NCBI GenBank assembly: GCA_017434025.1
Contig: JAFRGC010000054.1
Coordinates: 1-64,000, forward strand
Source: Mogibacterium sp.
GTDB taxonomy: Bacteria; Bacillota; Clostridia; Peptostreptococcales; Anaerovoracaceae
Reading direction: 5' to 3'
Length of the DNA stretch: 64,000 bases
The position numbers were made by a program, and so were the translations under genes. Shown one piece after another: positions 54,905 through 63,354 of the stretch. Numbering within the stretch: the first letter of the stretch is position 1; every line of letters starts with the position of its first letter. Under the pieces are notes generated by a model. That model was given only the letters and a program-made list of their open reading frames with translations, did no database searches and had not been told where the DNA came from.

Positions 54905-55344
54905 GATTTTACTGTGATTCTTTGGAATTTCAATGTTTTGAGCGATTTTTACAAACCTAGCCGGATATAGGTAAACCTGCCTCAAAAATGCAGATAAGGG
55001 GAAAAAACGGGGGACGTCCTTTCCATGTGACCATACGTGAAGTACTACTGAAATCATCTTTGAGGTCGTTGAACATATCGGAGTCCTTGATGTTATAGAC
55101 AATCGAGAAGACAAGTGAACCAAGGAAGTGAATCTTGTGGCATGGAACGGCGTTAAGCTTAAAATAGATGTGAGAGATTGGAACGAGCGATACGACCGTA
55201 CAAGGTAGTAACAAAGCGACACCATGTAATATAATGGTGTCGTAGTACATAGCAACAATTCCCGTTTATCGAATTGATTATATGAGCAGAAGTAAATGGT
55301 GCTTCAGCAGACTTTTGCAATAGCTGCTACAGGAGGTGTGTGTA
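54905..55344. other. Noncoding stretch with a hairpin; no supported gene
   Basis: I find no convincing gene in these 440 bases. Short open frames on the minus strand lack a ribosome-binding site and resemble nothing I know. A 9-bp perfect hairpin, CGACACCAT / ATGGTGTCG (55217-55242), contains a TATAAT but has no -35 partner. The stretch may be decayed mobile or plasmid-derived DNA between the tRNA genes and the second dipeptidase set. Confidence 0.5.
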
Positions 55345-56307
55345 ATGTATTTTGATGCTCACTCGGATATCTGGTGCGATATAACTCAACAGCTCGAACG
55401 CGGCAATACGGATGTTTTCAACAAGAGACATCTGGAGAAATTCCGCAAGGGAGGAATCGAAGGCAGCTTTTTCGTGATCTGGGTAGACCCACCGCATGAC
55501 GCTGATTATGCCCGTAGGACGCACCAGATCATGGACAGTATAAGAACTGAAATGAAGACCTGTGACTCGATCCGTATCGTCCATAACTATGATGAGATGA
55601 TGTCTGCTATAGCCGAAGAAAAGATATACGTTTTCATCGGCATTGAGGGCATGGCGTATATCGGAGAGGATATCTACAGATTGGATGAGTATTATGAATT
55701 CGGAGCCAGAGAAGCGATGCTGACCTGGAATGAAGAAAACTCACTCGGTGCCGGAGCAAGTTCGGGTGCTGATCATGGACTGACAGATCTTGGCAAAGCT
55801 GTTGTCAGGAAGATGCAGGATCTGGGCATGATCCTCGATGTATCCCATCTGAATGAAGCCGGTTTCTGGGATGTAATTGATCTATCATCATCACCGGTCA
55901 TAGCATCGCACTCGAACGCGTCTGCACTCTGTCCTGTCGGAAGGAACCTGACGGATGATCAGCTTCGTGCGATAGCGTCGACTGGCGGCGTTGTGGGACT
56001 CAACGCTTACAATTGCTTTATAAGTTCTGATCCTCGCAAAAGAACGGTCAGAAGGCTGGCTGAACATGCATATCATATGATCGATGTCATGGGAATAGAT
56101 CATGTCGGACTGGGGTTTGACTTCGTAGATATGTTCGATGATGGCTCAAGCTATGGGGACAATGGAGGTTATACCGAGGGACTTCGCAACTGTACCGAAG
56201 TTCCTAACCTGTTTAGCATATTTGACGAGATGGGAATGAGTGTAGCAGATAAAGAAAAACTTGCCAGAGGGAACTTCCACAGAGTTATCAAGCAAGTGCT
56301 CAAGTGA
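55345..56307 (+). CDS. M19 family membrane-dipeptidase-like enzyme, copy 2
   Basis: A 320-residue paralogue of the M19 protein of the first operon. It shares FDAHSDIW, IGIEGMAY, SHLNEAGFWD, IASHSNAS, GRNLTDDQLRAI and IDHVGLGFDF, so all metal ligands are kept. It has no signal peptide. The start is the ATG behind aggaggtgtgtgta. Here it is separated from its DUF819 and VanX-like partners by an IS element, a minus-strand XRE gene and an aminotransferase remnant. It may be read from its own promoter, which I cannot identify. Confidence 0.9.
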   Translation: MYFDAHSDIWCDITQQLERGNTDVFNKRHLEKFRKGGIEGSFFVIWVDPPHDADYARRTHQIMDSIRTEMKTCDSIRIVHNYDEMMSAIAEEKIYVFIGIEGMAYIGEDIYRLDEYYEFGAREAMLTWNEENSLGAGASSGADHGLTDLGKAVVRKMQDLGMILDVSHLNEAGFWDVIDLSSSPVIASHSNASALCPVGRNLTDDQLRAIASTGGVVGLNAYNCFISSDPRKRTVRRLAEHAYHMIDVMGIDHVGLGFDFVDMFDDGSSYGDNGGYTEGLRNCTEVPNLFSIFDEMGMSVADKEKLARGNFHRVIKQVLK

Positions 56308-56327
56308 GAAATGCAAAAAGGATTTAC

Positions 56328-57860
56328 CATAAAATAGGCGAGAAAGCCCCTATCCTCTGTAGGTAGTGGGATGAATCGCCCGGACCGCAGCTAAGAACAG
56401 GATCCCTGCATATGGTTGCGGGATGCTTTTTGTGAAAATCGTCAGAACAGTAATGATCGCCCCGCAGGGTCGCACAAAGCACAAAATGGCTCCTGGTTTG
56501 GCGCATTCAGGCGGTTTTCGGCGAAATAATTGCAGGGCTAAACCCCTTGAAAACAATGAGGTTCCGTGATATAATAGAACACATGTTCGGAGATATATCA
56601 TGGAGCGAAAAAGAGGATATAAGTATCGTGCATATCCAACTAAAGAGCAGAGGGAGTTCTTCTCGAAGAATTTCGGTTGCTGCCGCTTTGTGTATAATCA
56701 CTACCTTGCAAAAAGAAAAGCAACGTGGGAAGAATGGCATGACACCATGTCATTTAGTGAAACCTCCAGGGATCTTGCAAATGATCTCAAGAAAGAAAAA
56801 GAATGGCTGAAAGAAGCAGACAGCAGTGCGCTGCAGCAGAGCCTGAGACATCTGGACAATGCGTATCAGAACTTCTTCAAGAAAAGATCCGGATATCCGA
56901 AGTTCAAGAAGAAAAGGTCAGAACAGAGCTACCGTACGATGAATAACAAAGGTAGCATCTGCATAGAAGGCGATCACATAAAACTGCCAAAGGCAGGGAG
57001 AGTGAAGATCGTCAACACAAGATCTTTTGAAGGCCGCATCACCAGTGCAACAGTGACGAGGACAGCAAGCGGGAGATACTACATATCACTCCAGGTGGAA
57101 GAGGAATATGAGATGCTTCCTAACAAGGGCGGCATGCTGGGTATAGACGCAGGACTGACAGATCTGTGCACAGATTCAAACAGTAATAAGATCATCAATC
57201 CTAAGACGCTGACAAAGAATGAGAAGCGTATCCGGAGACTACAGCGGTCACTGTCGCGGAAGGCGAAGGGATCGAAGAACAGAGAGAAGGCAAGGAAAAG
57301 ACTGGCAAGAGAACACGAGAAGGTGGCGGACATCAGGAACGACTTCCAGCATAAGATCACACATAGACTGGCGAACGATAACCAAGTCGTCTGTATAGAG
57401 GATCTGAACGTGAAAGGAATGATGAAAAACCACAGACTTGCAAAGTCGATATCCGATGCATCATGGAGTGAGTTCTTCCGCAAGCTTGAGTACAAGATGG
57501 AAGACCACGGAGGGATACTGATCAGGGTGCCGAGGACATATCCGTCGAGCCAGCTATGCAGCTGCTGCGGCAGGCAGAACAGCAAAGTGAAAGACCTGAC
57601 GATACGCGCATGGACATGTCCTGAATGCGGAGCAGAACATGACCGCGACGTGAATGCCGCGGTCAACATACTAGCCAAAGGCCTTGATATGCTCGCATCC
57701 TGAGGCAAAAGATATAAGTTAAAACAAATACCGTGGGTCGCACGGGAATTCAAGCCTGTCGAGAGAATGTGAGACGTTAGCTCCAAGGAGCGAGCGCAGT
57801 TCTCGATGAAGCAGGAATCCCCCACTTCAAGTCGCCAGACTAAGTGGAGGGAGCGTTCAA
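56328..57860 (+). mobile_element. TnpB-only IS200/IS605-type element (ends approximate)
   Basis: The element holds an intact tnpB and no tnpA. The left end probably begins after TTTAC (56323-56327) with an imperfect hairpin around GCCCCTATC and GTAGTGGG. The right end has the typical hairpin with CCCCCACTT and AAGTGG arms and stops at TTCAA (57856-57860). IS608-type elements cut at TTAC-like and TCAA-like sites, which fits. There is no target duplication, as expected for this family. It lies between the 3' ends of the M19 and XRE genes. A terminator-like hairpin (about 56401-56430) lies in the left-end region. Boundaries are inferred. Confidence 0.65.
56600..57703 (+). CDS. tnpB: RNA-guided endonuclease TnpB
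   Basis: A 367-residue, apparently complete TnpB. The N-terminal part has [15 protein letters not shown] and [13 protein letters not shown]. The RuvC-like site is intact: Asp in [10 protein letters not shown], Glu in [11 protein letters not shown] and Asp in [12 protein letters not shown]. The zinc finger is CSCCG plus CPECG. TnpB uses an RNA from the element's right end to cut DNA next to a short motif, which favours retention of the element. The start follows cggagatatatc. No Y1 transposase is adjacent, so movement needs one supplied in trans. Confidence 0.92.
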   Translation: MERKRGYKYRAYPTKEQREFFSKNFGCCRFVYNHYLAKRKATWEEWHDTMSFSETSRDLANDLKKEKEWLKEADSSALQQSLRHLDNAYQNFFKKRSGYPKFKKKRSEQSYRTMNNKGSICIEGDHIKLPKAGRVKIVNTRSFEGRITSATVTRTASGRYYISLQVEEEYEMLPNKGGMLGIDAGLTDLCTDSNSNKIINPKTLTKNEKRIRRLQRSLSRKAKGSKNREKARKRLAREHEKVADIRNDFQHKITHRLANDNQVVCIEDLNVKGMMKNHRLAKSISDASWSEFFRKLEYKMEDHGGILIRVPRTYPSSQLCSCCGRQNSKVKDLTIRAWTCPECGAEHDRDVNAAVNILAKGLDMLAS

Positions 57861-57880
57861 GGAGTCTAAAGTGTAAGTAA
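57704..57880 (+). ncRNA. Probable omega/right-end RNA of the TnpB element
   Basis: The stretch between the tnpB stop and the right end is about 157 bases, non-coding and rich in potential stems (for example GCTCC/GGAGC and the CCCCCACTT hairpin). In studied TnpB systems the guide RNA scaffold is transcribed from here, often overlapping the end of tnpB, and the guide is the flanking DNA just past the right end (here from about 57861). Exact 5' and 3' ends cannot be seen. Confidence 0.55.
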
Positions 57881-58573
57881 CAGATTTGTCCTGAGTAACA
57901 ATTCCATAGTTTGATCATCTGTTATACTCAGTTCCTCCAGAAGATCATCATTCAGTTCAAGCTTCTCTGTTGAGAAAATCATAGAGCCTGCAGAAGGGCA
58001 TCCGTATGTCTGCGAAATGCTGAGAATCATACCTCTGGTCATATTGCGCATCCAGTAAGGGGATTTGGCAAGAATATACAGTTTATCTTTCATTCCGGAA
58101 GCATTCTGCATCTCCATGAATGCGAAAGTATTATCACTCGATATAGTTCCGGTATAGATGAAAAGAGGGTCCGATAAATCGGACTCTTTTCTGTTGTCAA
58201 CACACATCACCGCATGCCTGGTTCCGGCTTCGTTCGAATTGCCGGTTATTTCCATTACACCATGCAAAGGATCTTTCCATGGAGAGAAAAGATTATAAAC
58301 ATAGAGCCGTTTGTGCCGCATGAAAAAATTGGCATTGTTCTCAGATGCAGTCGAAGCAATATCTGTTCTGAAATCTGTGAGTTGGCTTATTTCCACTCCA
58401 AGAGCAACGGCAATGTCAGATAATGTAAGTATGTCGATGCTGACGCTTCCACTCTCGTATTTCCACAGCGTAGATGTGCTTTTGTGAATCATGTATGCAA
58501 GTTCCTCGAGAGTGAGATTCTGATGTTTTCTATATAGTTTGATCCTTGATCCAATGTGTTTTAATCGATCCAT
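57866..58573 (-). CDS. XRE-family transcriptional regulator with C-terminal sensing-like domain
   Basis: A 235-residue protein. Residues 1-65 are an XRE helix-turn-helix (IGSRIKLYRKHQNLTLEELA, TSTLWKYESGSVSI). Residues from about 85 to the end form a domain that I do not recognise, possibly ligand-binding. It is divergent from the aminotransferase remnant, DUF819 copy 2 and VanX-like copy 2, with operator-like repeats in between, so it probably controls the second dipeptidase set and itself. An aaaggag site precedes the ATG. Its stop is only a few bases from the IS right end, but the frame seems complete. Confidence 0.82.
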   Translation of the reverse strand: MDRLKHIGSRIKLYRKHQNLTLEELAYMIHKSTSTLWKYESGSVSIDILTLSDIAVALGVEISQLTDFRTDIASTASENNANFFMRHKRLYVYNLFSPWKDPLHGVMEITGNSNEAGTRHAVMCVDNRKESDLSDPLFIYTGTISSDNTFAFMEMQNASGMKDKLYILAKSPYWMRNMTRGMILSISQTYGCPSAGSMIFSTEKLELNDDLLEELSITDDQTMELLLRTNLLLTL

Positions 58574-58596
58574 AGCTAAGCATCTCCTTTGCTCGA

Positions 58597-58730
58597 TTTA
58601 TGAAAATGGACCCACCAGATTTTTCATAGAAATCGAAATATTATTGAAGTTTTATGGAAACTCACAATTCTGCAGTATTTTTTTTAAATATATAACAAAG
58701 ATTTCTCGCTGTCTTTTCATACAATGAAAA
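58597..58730. promoter_or_regulatory. Operator-like TTTATGAAAA/TTTTCATA repeats
   Basis: TTTATGAAAA (58597-58606) faces TTTTCATA (58621-58628). TTTTATGGAAA lies at 58650-58660, and TTTTCAT-aca-ATGAAAA is a perfect palindrome at 58714-58730. A further TTTTATGGAAA occurs at 59116-59126, just ahead of the DUF819 ribosome-binding site. The repetition next to a divergent XRE gene suggests its binding sites. The whole 240-base gap is very AT-rich. Confidence 0.6.
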
Positions 58731-58816
58731 AAATCCAATAGCTTTTTTTCTCCAGGCGAGATTGCAATGATTATTAATCTATTTAGTTAAATGAGAAAAT
58801 ATATTATCAAGATGTT

Positions 58817-59098
58817 TTGCTCTATACACCAAGGATCTGGGGGCTGTCAATGGGAATAGAAATATCTGATCCGTCGGGCGAATCAGATGACGATGCAACG
58901 TTCAAAATCCTGTACCGCTGTTATGAGCTTGGCCTTATAGTAATTTCTTTCGCGGGCAATGTGCTTAGAATACAGCCGCCGCTGAATATTGAGACAGAAC
59001 TATTAGAGGAGGGGTTCCGTATCATAAATCAGGCGATGTACGACTTTGAGGCCGGTGCCATTACCGATGACGTTCTCGGGTATAAAGCGGGATGGTAA
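58817..59098 (+). pseudogene. C-terminal remnant of a class III aminotransferase
   Basis: The translated stretch matches only the last 80 or so residues of class III (GabT/ArgD-type) aminotransferases: RIWGLSMGIEIS corresponds to the usual RGLGLM-GIE turn, then ILYRCYELGLIVIS, GNVLRIQPPLNIETELLEEG and a terminal helix. The PLP-binding lysine and most of the enzyme are gone; the preceding DNA is AT-rich and unrelated. A short product of about 82 residues could still be made from an internal ATG (58849) behind ggggg, but function is unlikely. It sits 41 bases before DUF819 copy 2. Confidence 0.75.
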
Positions 59099-59139
59099 AT
59101 AATAAATATAGGTAGTTTTATGGAAAAGGAGGAAGAATC

Positions 59140-60381
59140 ATGTTAAGCAATTTCTTTATGAATGCTCTGGGGCGTGAATCACTGATTGCTCCAGATGACC
59201 ACTGGGCACTTATGATGGTAATGTGCCTGGCCGTAGCTATTTCAATCTATCTTGAACAGAAATATGCATGGGCGTCCAAAGTATCAGGCGCTGTACTTGC
59301 GCTGATCTTCGCTTTGTTCCTCTCGAACTTCAGTATCATTCCGATATCGTGTACGCTGTATGACGATATCATCTGGGGCTTTGCGGTACCGATGGCTATC
59401 CCGCTCCTGTTGCTGCAGTGCAATATGAAGAAGATCTGGCGCGAGACCGGAAGAATGATGGTAATATTCTTAATTGGTGCGGTCGGAACCTGCGTAGGTG
59501 TCTTCATCGCTTACTTCCTGCTTCGCGGCGCAGTTTCTGGACTTGAAGGAGCAGCTGTACTTGAGACAGGCGGATACATCGGCGGCGGCGTTAACTTCGC
59601 AGCTCTGGCAGCTCAGTACGAAGTACCGGGTGAAATGATCGGTGCAGTCACTGTTTCGGATAACCTGCTGATGACACTTTACTTCTTTGTACTTCTCTGG
59701 TGCGCAGGCTCAAGATTCTTCCGCAGCCATTTCACGCACCCGAATATCGATGCTGTAGAGGCAGCAGGAACAGATGATTCCAAGACGCAGGCTGCTCAGT
59801 ACTGGTCAAGAAAAGATATTTCTCTCAAGGATATTGCCATCAACGTTGCGCTGGCAGTAACTATCGTTTTCTTATCGCAGAGAGTAGCCGGTCTCCTCGG
59901 CGGAGCTATTCCGACGGGAAATATCCTTACGCAGATACTTAACGCATTCTTCGGCAGCCAGTATGTATGGATCACAACTTTCTCAATGCTCGTATCCACA
60001 TTCGGAGATAAGCAGATAGCCAAACTCAATGGTTCACAGGAAGTCGCTACCTTCCTTATATATCTGTTCTTCTTCGTAATCGGCGTTCCGGCATCGATCT
60101 TCGCTATCATTACAAAAGCACCGCTGCTGCTTGTATTCAGTGGTATCATTGTAATCATAAACATGCTCTTCTGCTTCTGCGGAGCGAAGCTGTTCAAGTT
60201 CGATCTGGAGGATGCTATCATCGCCTCCAACGCGAACATCGGTGGACCGACGACTGCTGCCGGTATGGCTATCGCACAGGGCTGGACTGAGCTGGTCGGA
60301 CCTGCGATGCTCACAGGAACATTCGGATATGTAATTGGTACATACCTTGGTATCATAGTCGGAACATTGCTTGGTATGTAA
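59140..60381 (+). CDS. DUF819 family membrane protein, copy 2
   Basis: A 413-residue paralogue of the DUF819 protein of the first operon. Identical or near-identical blocks include LGRESLIAPDD, EQKYAWASKVSGA, YIGGGVNFAAL, YWSRKDISLKDIAIN, GSQYVWITT and NANIGGPTTAAGMA. About ten membrane helices are present. The two copies diverge mainly in the loop around 135-150. It is followed 28 bases later by VanX-like copy 2, repeating the gene association. The start follows aaaaggagg. Confidence 0.88.
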   Translation: MLSNFFMNALGRESLIAPDDHWALMMVMCLAVAISIYLEQKYAWASKVSGAVLALIFALFLSNFSIIPISCTLYDDIIWGFAVPMAIPLLLLQCNMKKIWRETGRMMVIFLIGAVGTCVGVFIAYFLLRGAVSGLEGAAVLETGGYIGGGVNFAALAAQYEVPGEMIGAVTVSDNLLMTLYFFVLLWCAGSRFFRSHFTHPNIDAVEAAGTDDSKTQAAQYWSRKDISLKDIAINVALAVTIVFLSQRVAGLLGGAIPTGNILTQILNAFFGSQYVWITTFSMLVSTFGDKQIAKLNGSQEVATFLIYLFFFVIGVPASIFAIITKAPLLLVFSGIIVIINMLFCFCGAKLFKFDLEDAIIASNANIGGPTTAAGMAIAQGWTELVGPAMLTGTFGYVIGTYLGIIVGTLLGM

Positions 60382-60409
60382 AAGAATAAGTGAAATAAGG
60401 AGGCTTGCT

Positions 60410-61261
60410 ATGGTTGATTTTAACAAACCGATACCTAAGACGGACTTTCCATTCGGGCTTATCATAGTCAGCAATCCTTCAATAGATCCATTCGTAGAAC
60501 TTAATGATGAATTTGACTGTGACTCAGCATATTACCACTGGGCGGAGGAAGACGGCATGGCCGTCCCGGGAAGCAGCCCGATCATCGTGGCGAGGAAGAC
60601 TGTCAAAGAAATGCTGCGCAAAGCAGAGGATCTGCTTCCGGAAGGCTATCATCTCAGAATCTACGATGCGTACCGCCCGGTAGCGATCCAGCAATTCTTT
60701 TGGGATTACTACCGTGCAAAGCTAGGAGAGAAGAATCCGGATCTCAATGATGAAGAACTCGACAAACTGACAAGAACCTGCGTGTCTATGGCTTCATATA
60801 ACATCCTGAGGCCAGCGGTCCACAGCACAGGCGGCGCGGTAGACCTGACAGTTGTCGGTCCTGATGGCAAAGTGCTGGAGATGGGTACAGGATTCGATGA
60901 ATTCAATGACGCTACATGGACATATGCATTCGAACCGGACAGCGGAACGGGATTTGTCAACGATGAGGTAAGAGACAACAGGAGACTGCTGTACAATGTT
61001 ATGACAGCTGCAGGATTCACGAATCTCCCATCCGAATGGTGGCATTTCGACTATGGCGACGGAATGTGGGCTCAGCTCAAGAATGAGAATGCGATCTATG
61101 CGGGCAGACTTGATGCAGAGGTCAGAGATCAGGTCCCATATAAGAATATGGAAAAGGTGAGAGAAGCCGACCACAAGCAACAGGCATACATCAGTAAGAT
61201 GGCTGACATAATATTAGCCTGCGAAGAGATAGGCAGTCAGGTGACTGCTGAGAAAAAGTAA
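60410..61261 (+). CDS. D-alanyl-D-alanine dipeptidase (VanX-like, M15D), copy 2
   Basis: A 283-residue paralogue of the first VanX-like protein. It keeps NKPIPKTDF at the start, YDAYRPVA, VHSTGGAVDL (Zn ligands His and Asp) and SEWWHFDYGD (catalytic Glu and Zn-ligand His), and a helical C-terminal tail. It is predicted to be cytoplasmic. The ATG lies behind taaggagg; the frame is open further upstream into the DUF819 end, but that part is not conserved in copy 1. It ends this gene set, followed by a strong terminator. Confidence 0.9.
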   Translation: MVDFNKPIPKTDFPFGLIIVSNPSIDPFVELNDEFDCDSAYYHWAEEDGMAVPGSSPIIVARKTVKEMLRKAEDLLPEGYHLRIYDAYRPVAIQQFFWDYYRAKLGEKNPDLNDEELDKLTRTCVSMASYNILRPAVHSTGGAVDLTVVGPDGKVLEMGTGFDEFNDATWTYAFEPDSGTGFVNDEVRDNRRLLYNVMTAAGFTNLPSEWWHFDYGDGMWAQLKNENAIYAGRLDAEVRDQVPYKNMEKVREADHKQQAYISKMADIILACEEIGSQVTAEKK

Positions 61262-61282
61262 ATAATAAGATCAGTTTTTTCG

Positions 61283-61315
61283 AAAGGCAGGAGCAGCAAA
61301 TGCTCCTGCCTTTTT
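61283..61315 (+). terminator. Intrinsic terminator after VanX-like copy 2
   Basis: AAAGGCAGGAGCA and TGCTCCTGCCTTT form a 13-bp perfect stem with the 5-base loop gcaaa and a T-run. Confidence 0.95.
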
Positions 61316-61386
61316 GGCGAAAAAGCTTGTGAGCTTCAATAATCGATATGCTATGCTTTGCTAACGGAAAAACATGATCATGAATG

Positions 61387-61557
61387 GTGCAGGATATCGC
61401 ATTTCGATAGATGCAAAGTTGTATTGAGTCAGGGATTCCACCGGTAGTATTAAAGGCCTGGCTTGGGTATAAAGACATACATACGACGCTGGATACTTAT
61501 ACCGATGTATTCAAGAGTACGTCTTTTTTGTATACTGATATTGAAAAACTTGCTTGA
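61387..61557 (+). pseudogene. Decayed 3' end of a tyrosine recombinase (phage integrase family)
   Basis: Frame-by-eye translation gives CIESGIPPVVLKAWLG, then YKDIHTTLDTYTDVF, and stops at 61555-61557. This is the C-terminal signature of tyrosine recombinases, with the nucleophile Tyr in LDTYTDV. An in-frame TAG (61408-61410) falls where the HDIRHTFATR helix should be; only QDI and F are recognisable before it. Everything upstream is missing, so it is a remnant of a mobile element integrase. Confidence 0.75.
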
Positions 61558-61763
61558 CAAAGTTACGAGAAGTTCAGACTTATAAATCAAGTTTGCATGG
61601 ATGCTATCAGAACCCAGTTTGCATAAAACTCATGAATAAGCTTAATGTTACGGAGAGTAACAGCTCTGTCACAGTACGTCTCTTTACTGCCACTTAGAAT
61701 CCGGCCTATTATGAGGCTGCAAGAAAACCAGCATGGCTCGGATGTAAACAGGAGGTTATCACA
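61558..61763. other. Noncoding stretch before the second XRE gene
   Basis: I see no gene here. AGTTTGCAT occurs twice (about 61590 and 61616), and gttac/gtaac arms form a short inverted repeat near 61650-61665. These could be binding sites or remnants. Confidence 0.4.
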
Positions 61764-62339
61764 ATGACATTTGGAGAAAAACTAAAGGAAGCGAGAAAAG
61801 AGGCAGGATTAACTCAGGAGCAATTTGCTGAGAAGATGAGTGTATCAAGATCTGCGATAGCAAAATGGGAATCTGACAAAGGGCTGCCTGATGTAAACAA
61901 TCTGAAAATGATGGCTCAGCTGCTTGGCGTCAGTGTGGATTATCTTTTAGCTGCGGATGAAAAGCTTAGTTTTAATGAAACAAAAGAAGCTATCGATCTT
62001 GATTCATTTGAAGTGTCAGGCAAATGCAGAGATAAAAAGGATGCAGCATGTTATTTCAAGTACAGTAGAGCAGAAGCAATATACCCGCTCATCCGTAGAA
62101 AGAGGATGAGAAAGGCAGAATGGATTACCGACTTTCTTGTTGGTCCAGGAATTATTCAAGGCGCAGATTACATAAATGATGCATCAGCACACTATCTTGT
62201 TGAATACGAAGGAAAGCAATTGCTTGTAAATGTAGCTAAAGATTTCATAACGAGCAGAGAGTTGGCGAACAGGGTGGATCCCAAGAAATTTGATTTTGGG
62301 AACTACACATTCAGAAAGGCGACTTATCAATTGATATGA
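61764..62339 (+). CDS. XRE-family transcriptional regulator
   Basis: A 191-residue protein with a classic N-terminal XRE domain (about 1-65: FGEKLKEARKEAGLTQEQFA, SRSAIAKWESDKGLPDVNNL). The C-terminal half (about 95-190) is of a type I do not recognise, basic at RRKRMRKAEW and then mixed alpha/beta. The start follows acaggaggttatcaca. It lies just after the integrase remnant, so it may be cargo or regulator of a former mobile element. Codon use appears more AT-rich than in the core genes. Confidence 0.82.
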   Translation: MTFGEKLKEARKEAGLTQEQFAEKMSVSRSAIAKWESDKGLPDVNNLKMMAQLLGVSVDYLLAADEKLSFNETKEAIDLDSFEVSGKCRDKKDAACYFKYSRAEAIYPLIRRKRMRKAEWITDFLVGPGIIQGADYINDASAHYLVEYEGKQLLVNVAKDFITSRELANRVDPKKFDFGNYTFRKATYQLI

Positions 62340-62431
62340 TTGATATGTTCTTATTTGTTATGGCATTGTTGCAAATGAAGATTTTATTCTTATTTATGAG
62401 GGAATTTGCGGTATAGCAACCGGAGACAGAT

Positions 62432-62986
62432 ATGGATCTTAATAAATTTGATGGTAAATGCGTAAGGATCACTACTACCTCGGGAGAGGTATTTGAGGGG
62501 GTCGTATCTTACGACAACAGAGAATATGCTTTCCATGAATATGGTCATGATGAGGAGGCTTTGCGCCTTACCCCAATTGTGTTTTATAGAAATGAAATAG
62601 AAAGTGTCATAAGCCTTGAAGATGTGAACGGTCCGTTTGGGCATTATTCTGAAAAGTATGGCCTTCTGGAAAGAAAGTGCCTGGAATGGGGAACCGATAT
62701 GATAGAAGAGGTCCTTGATTCAGAAGACGATATCCAGATACTCAGAATGCTGGCCTGTATGAAGGATCACTTTCAGACACTTGCTGTCAGAACTGTCCCC
62801 GGCATGGCTCCGTGGCGCAGCGGAATGAGCGTGTCGGAATCAGAAGATGACGAAAGTGAGCAGGGACCCGTATACCTGGGAGAACTTGAGAAAATGCTGA
62901 ATACTCTCGTAAAATACAATGAGAACGAAGAAGTCGTTAATGAGGCAAAGGACCTTCTGGAGCGGTTTACACCATATTTTTCCTGA
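62432..62986 (+). CDS. Protein of unknown function with LSm-like N-terminal domain
   Basis: A 184-residue acidic protein. Residues 1-65 look like a small beta-barrel of the LSm/Hfq type: GKCVRITTTSGEVFEGVVSY (strands 1-2), a variable loop, then LRLTPIVFYRNEIESVISLE (strands 4-5). The rest (about 75-184) is helical and acidic (SESEDDESEQ near 130-139), with no family that I recognise. RNA binding is possible but unproven. No strong Shine-Dalgarno site is visible (ccggagacagat). It is the last gene before a 368-base noncoding stretch. Confidence 0.6.
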   Translation: MDLNKFDGKCVRITTTSGEVFEGVVSYDNREYAFHEYGHDEEALRLTPIVFYRNEIESVISLEDVNGPFGHYSEKYGLLERKCLEWGTDMIEEVLDSEDDIQILRMLACMKDHFQTLAVRTVPGMAPWRSGMSVSESEDDESEQGPVYLGELEKMLNTLVKYNENEEVVNEAKDLLERFTPYFS

Positions 62987-63194
62987 AAAGGGAGCCATTC
63001 AAATCCTGCTGATGTCTGAGCAGTTAACAGCTATAATGAAAGCGGATGGTCTGCCATCGCTATATTCGCGCAAACAAAGAGCAGAATATTCAGTATTTCT
63101 ACTTCCTTGCCGCAATTGCGTTCATAGGAAATTTTACTGCAATGAGCAGGAAAGAGAATAAGTAATAAAAAAAATAACGCAATCAAAATTTCGA

Positions 63195-63223
63195 TTGACA
63201 AGTCATTTTTCACTCACTATCAT
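63195..63223 (+). promoter_or_regulatory. Promoter of the YitT-family gene
   Basis: -35 TTGACA and -10 TATCAT with a 17-base spacer. The leader to the start codon is about 125 bases and contains a terminator-like hairpin. Confidence 0.8.
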
Positions 63224-63273
63224 ATGAATCGGAAAAAAGAATCATGGTAAATGTATTAAGCGAGAGCTTTGAT

Positions 63274-63312
63274 CCACGTCTGACAGGGAAAACCTGAAAG
63301 GCGTGGTTTTTT
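63274..63312 (+). terminator. Terminator-like hairpin in the yitT leader
   Basis: CCACG (63274-63278) pairs with CGTGG (63302-63306), with an inner CAGG/CCTG pair and six Ts after it. Being downstream of the promoter, it may act as an attenuator. Confidence 0.5.
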
Positions 63313-63354
63313 GTTTACAGGCCGGGGACAGGAAATATACGGAGGAATCAGGAG

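Larger units (their letters stand above)
62987..63354. other. Intergenic region with yitT promoter; no supported gene
   Basis: No gene is supported in this 368-base stretch. A 60-codon hydrophobic frame on the minus strand and a 41-codon frame on the plus strand lack family resemblance. The useful elements are the promoter and leader hairpin listed separately. Confidence 0.6.

Noticed and set aside
54957..55250. Minus-strand hydrophobic frame of 97 codons between the tRNA genes and M19 copy 2
   Set aside because: No ribosome-binding site, no recognisable family, and several short overlapping frames of equal quality.
61558..61763. Attachment site matching the tRNA-fMet 3' end near the integrase remnant
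   Set aside because: I found no copy of the tRNA 3' end sequence in this stretch.
63031..63213. Minus-strand 60-codon hydrophobic frame
   Set aside because: AT-rich DNA readily gives such frames; no start signal or homology that I can see.
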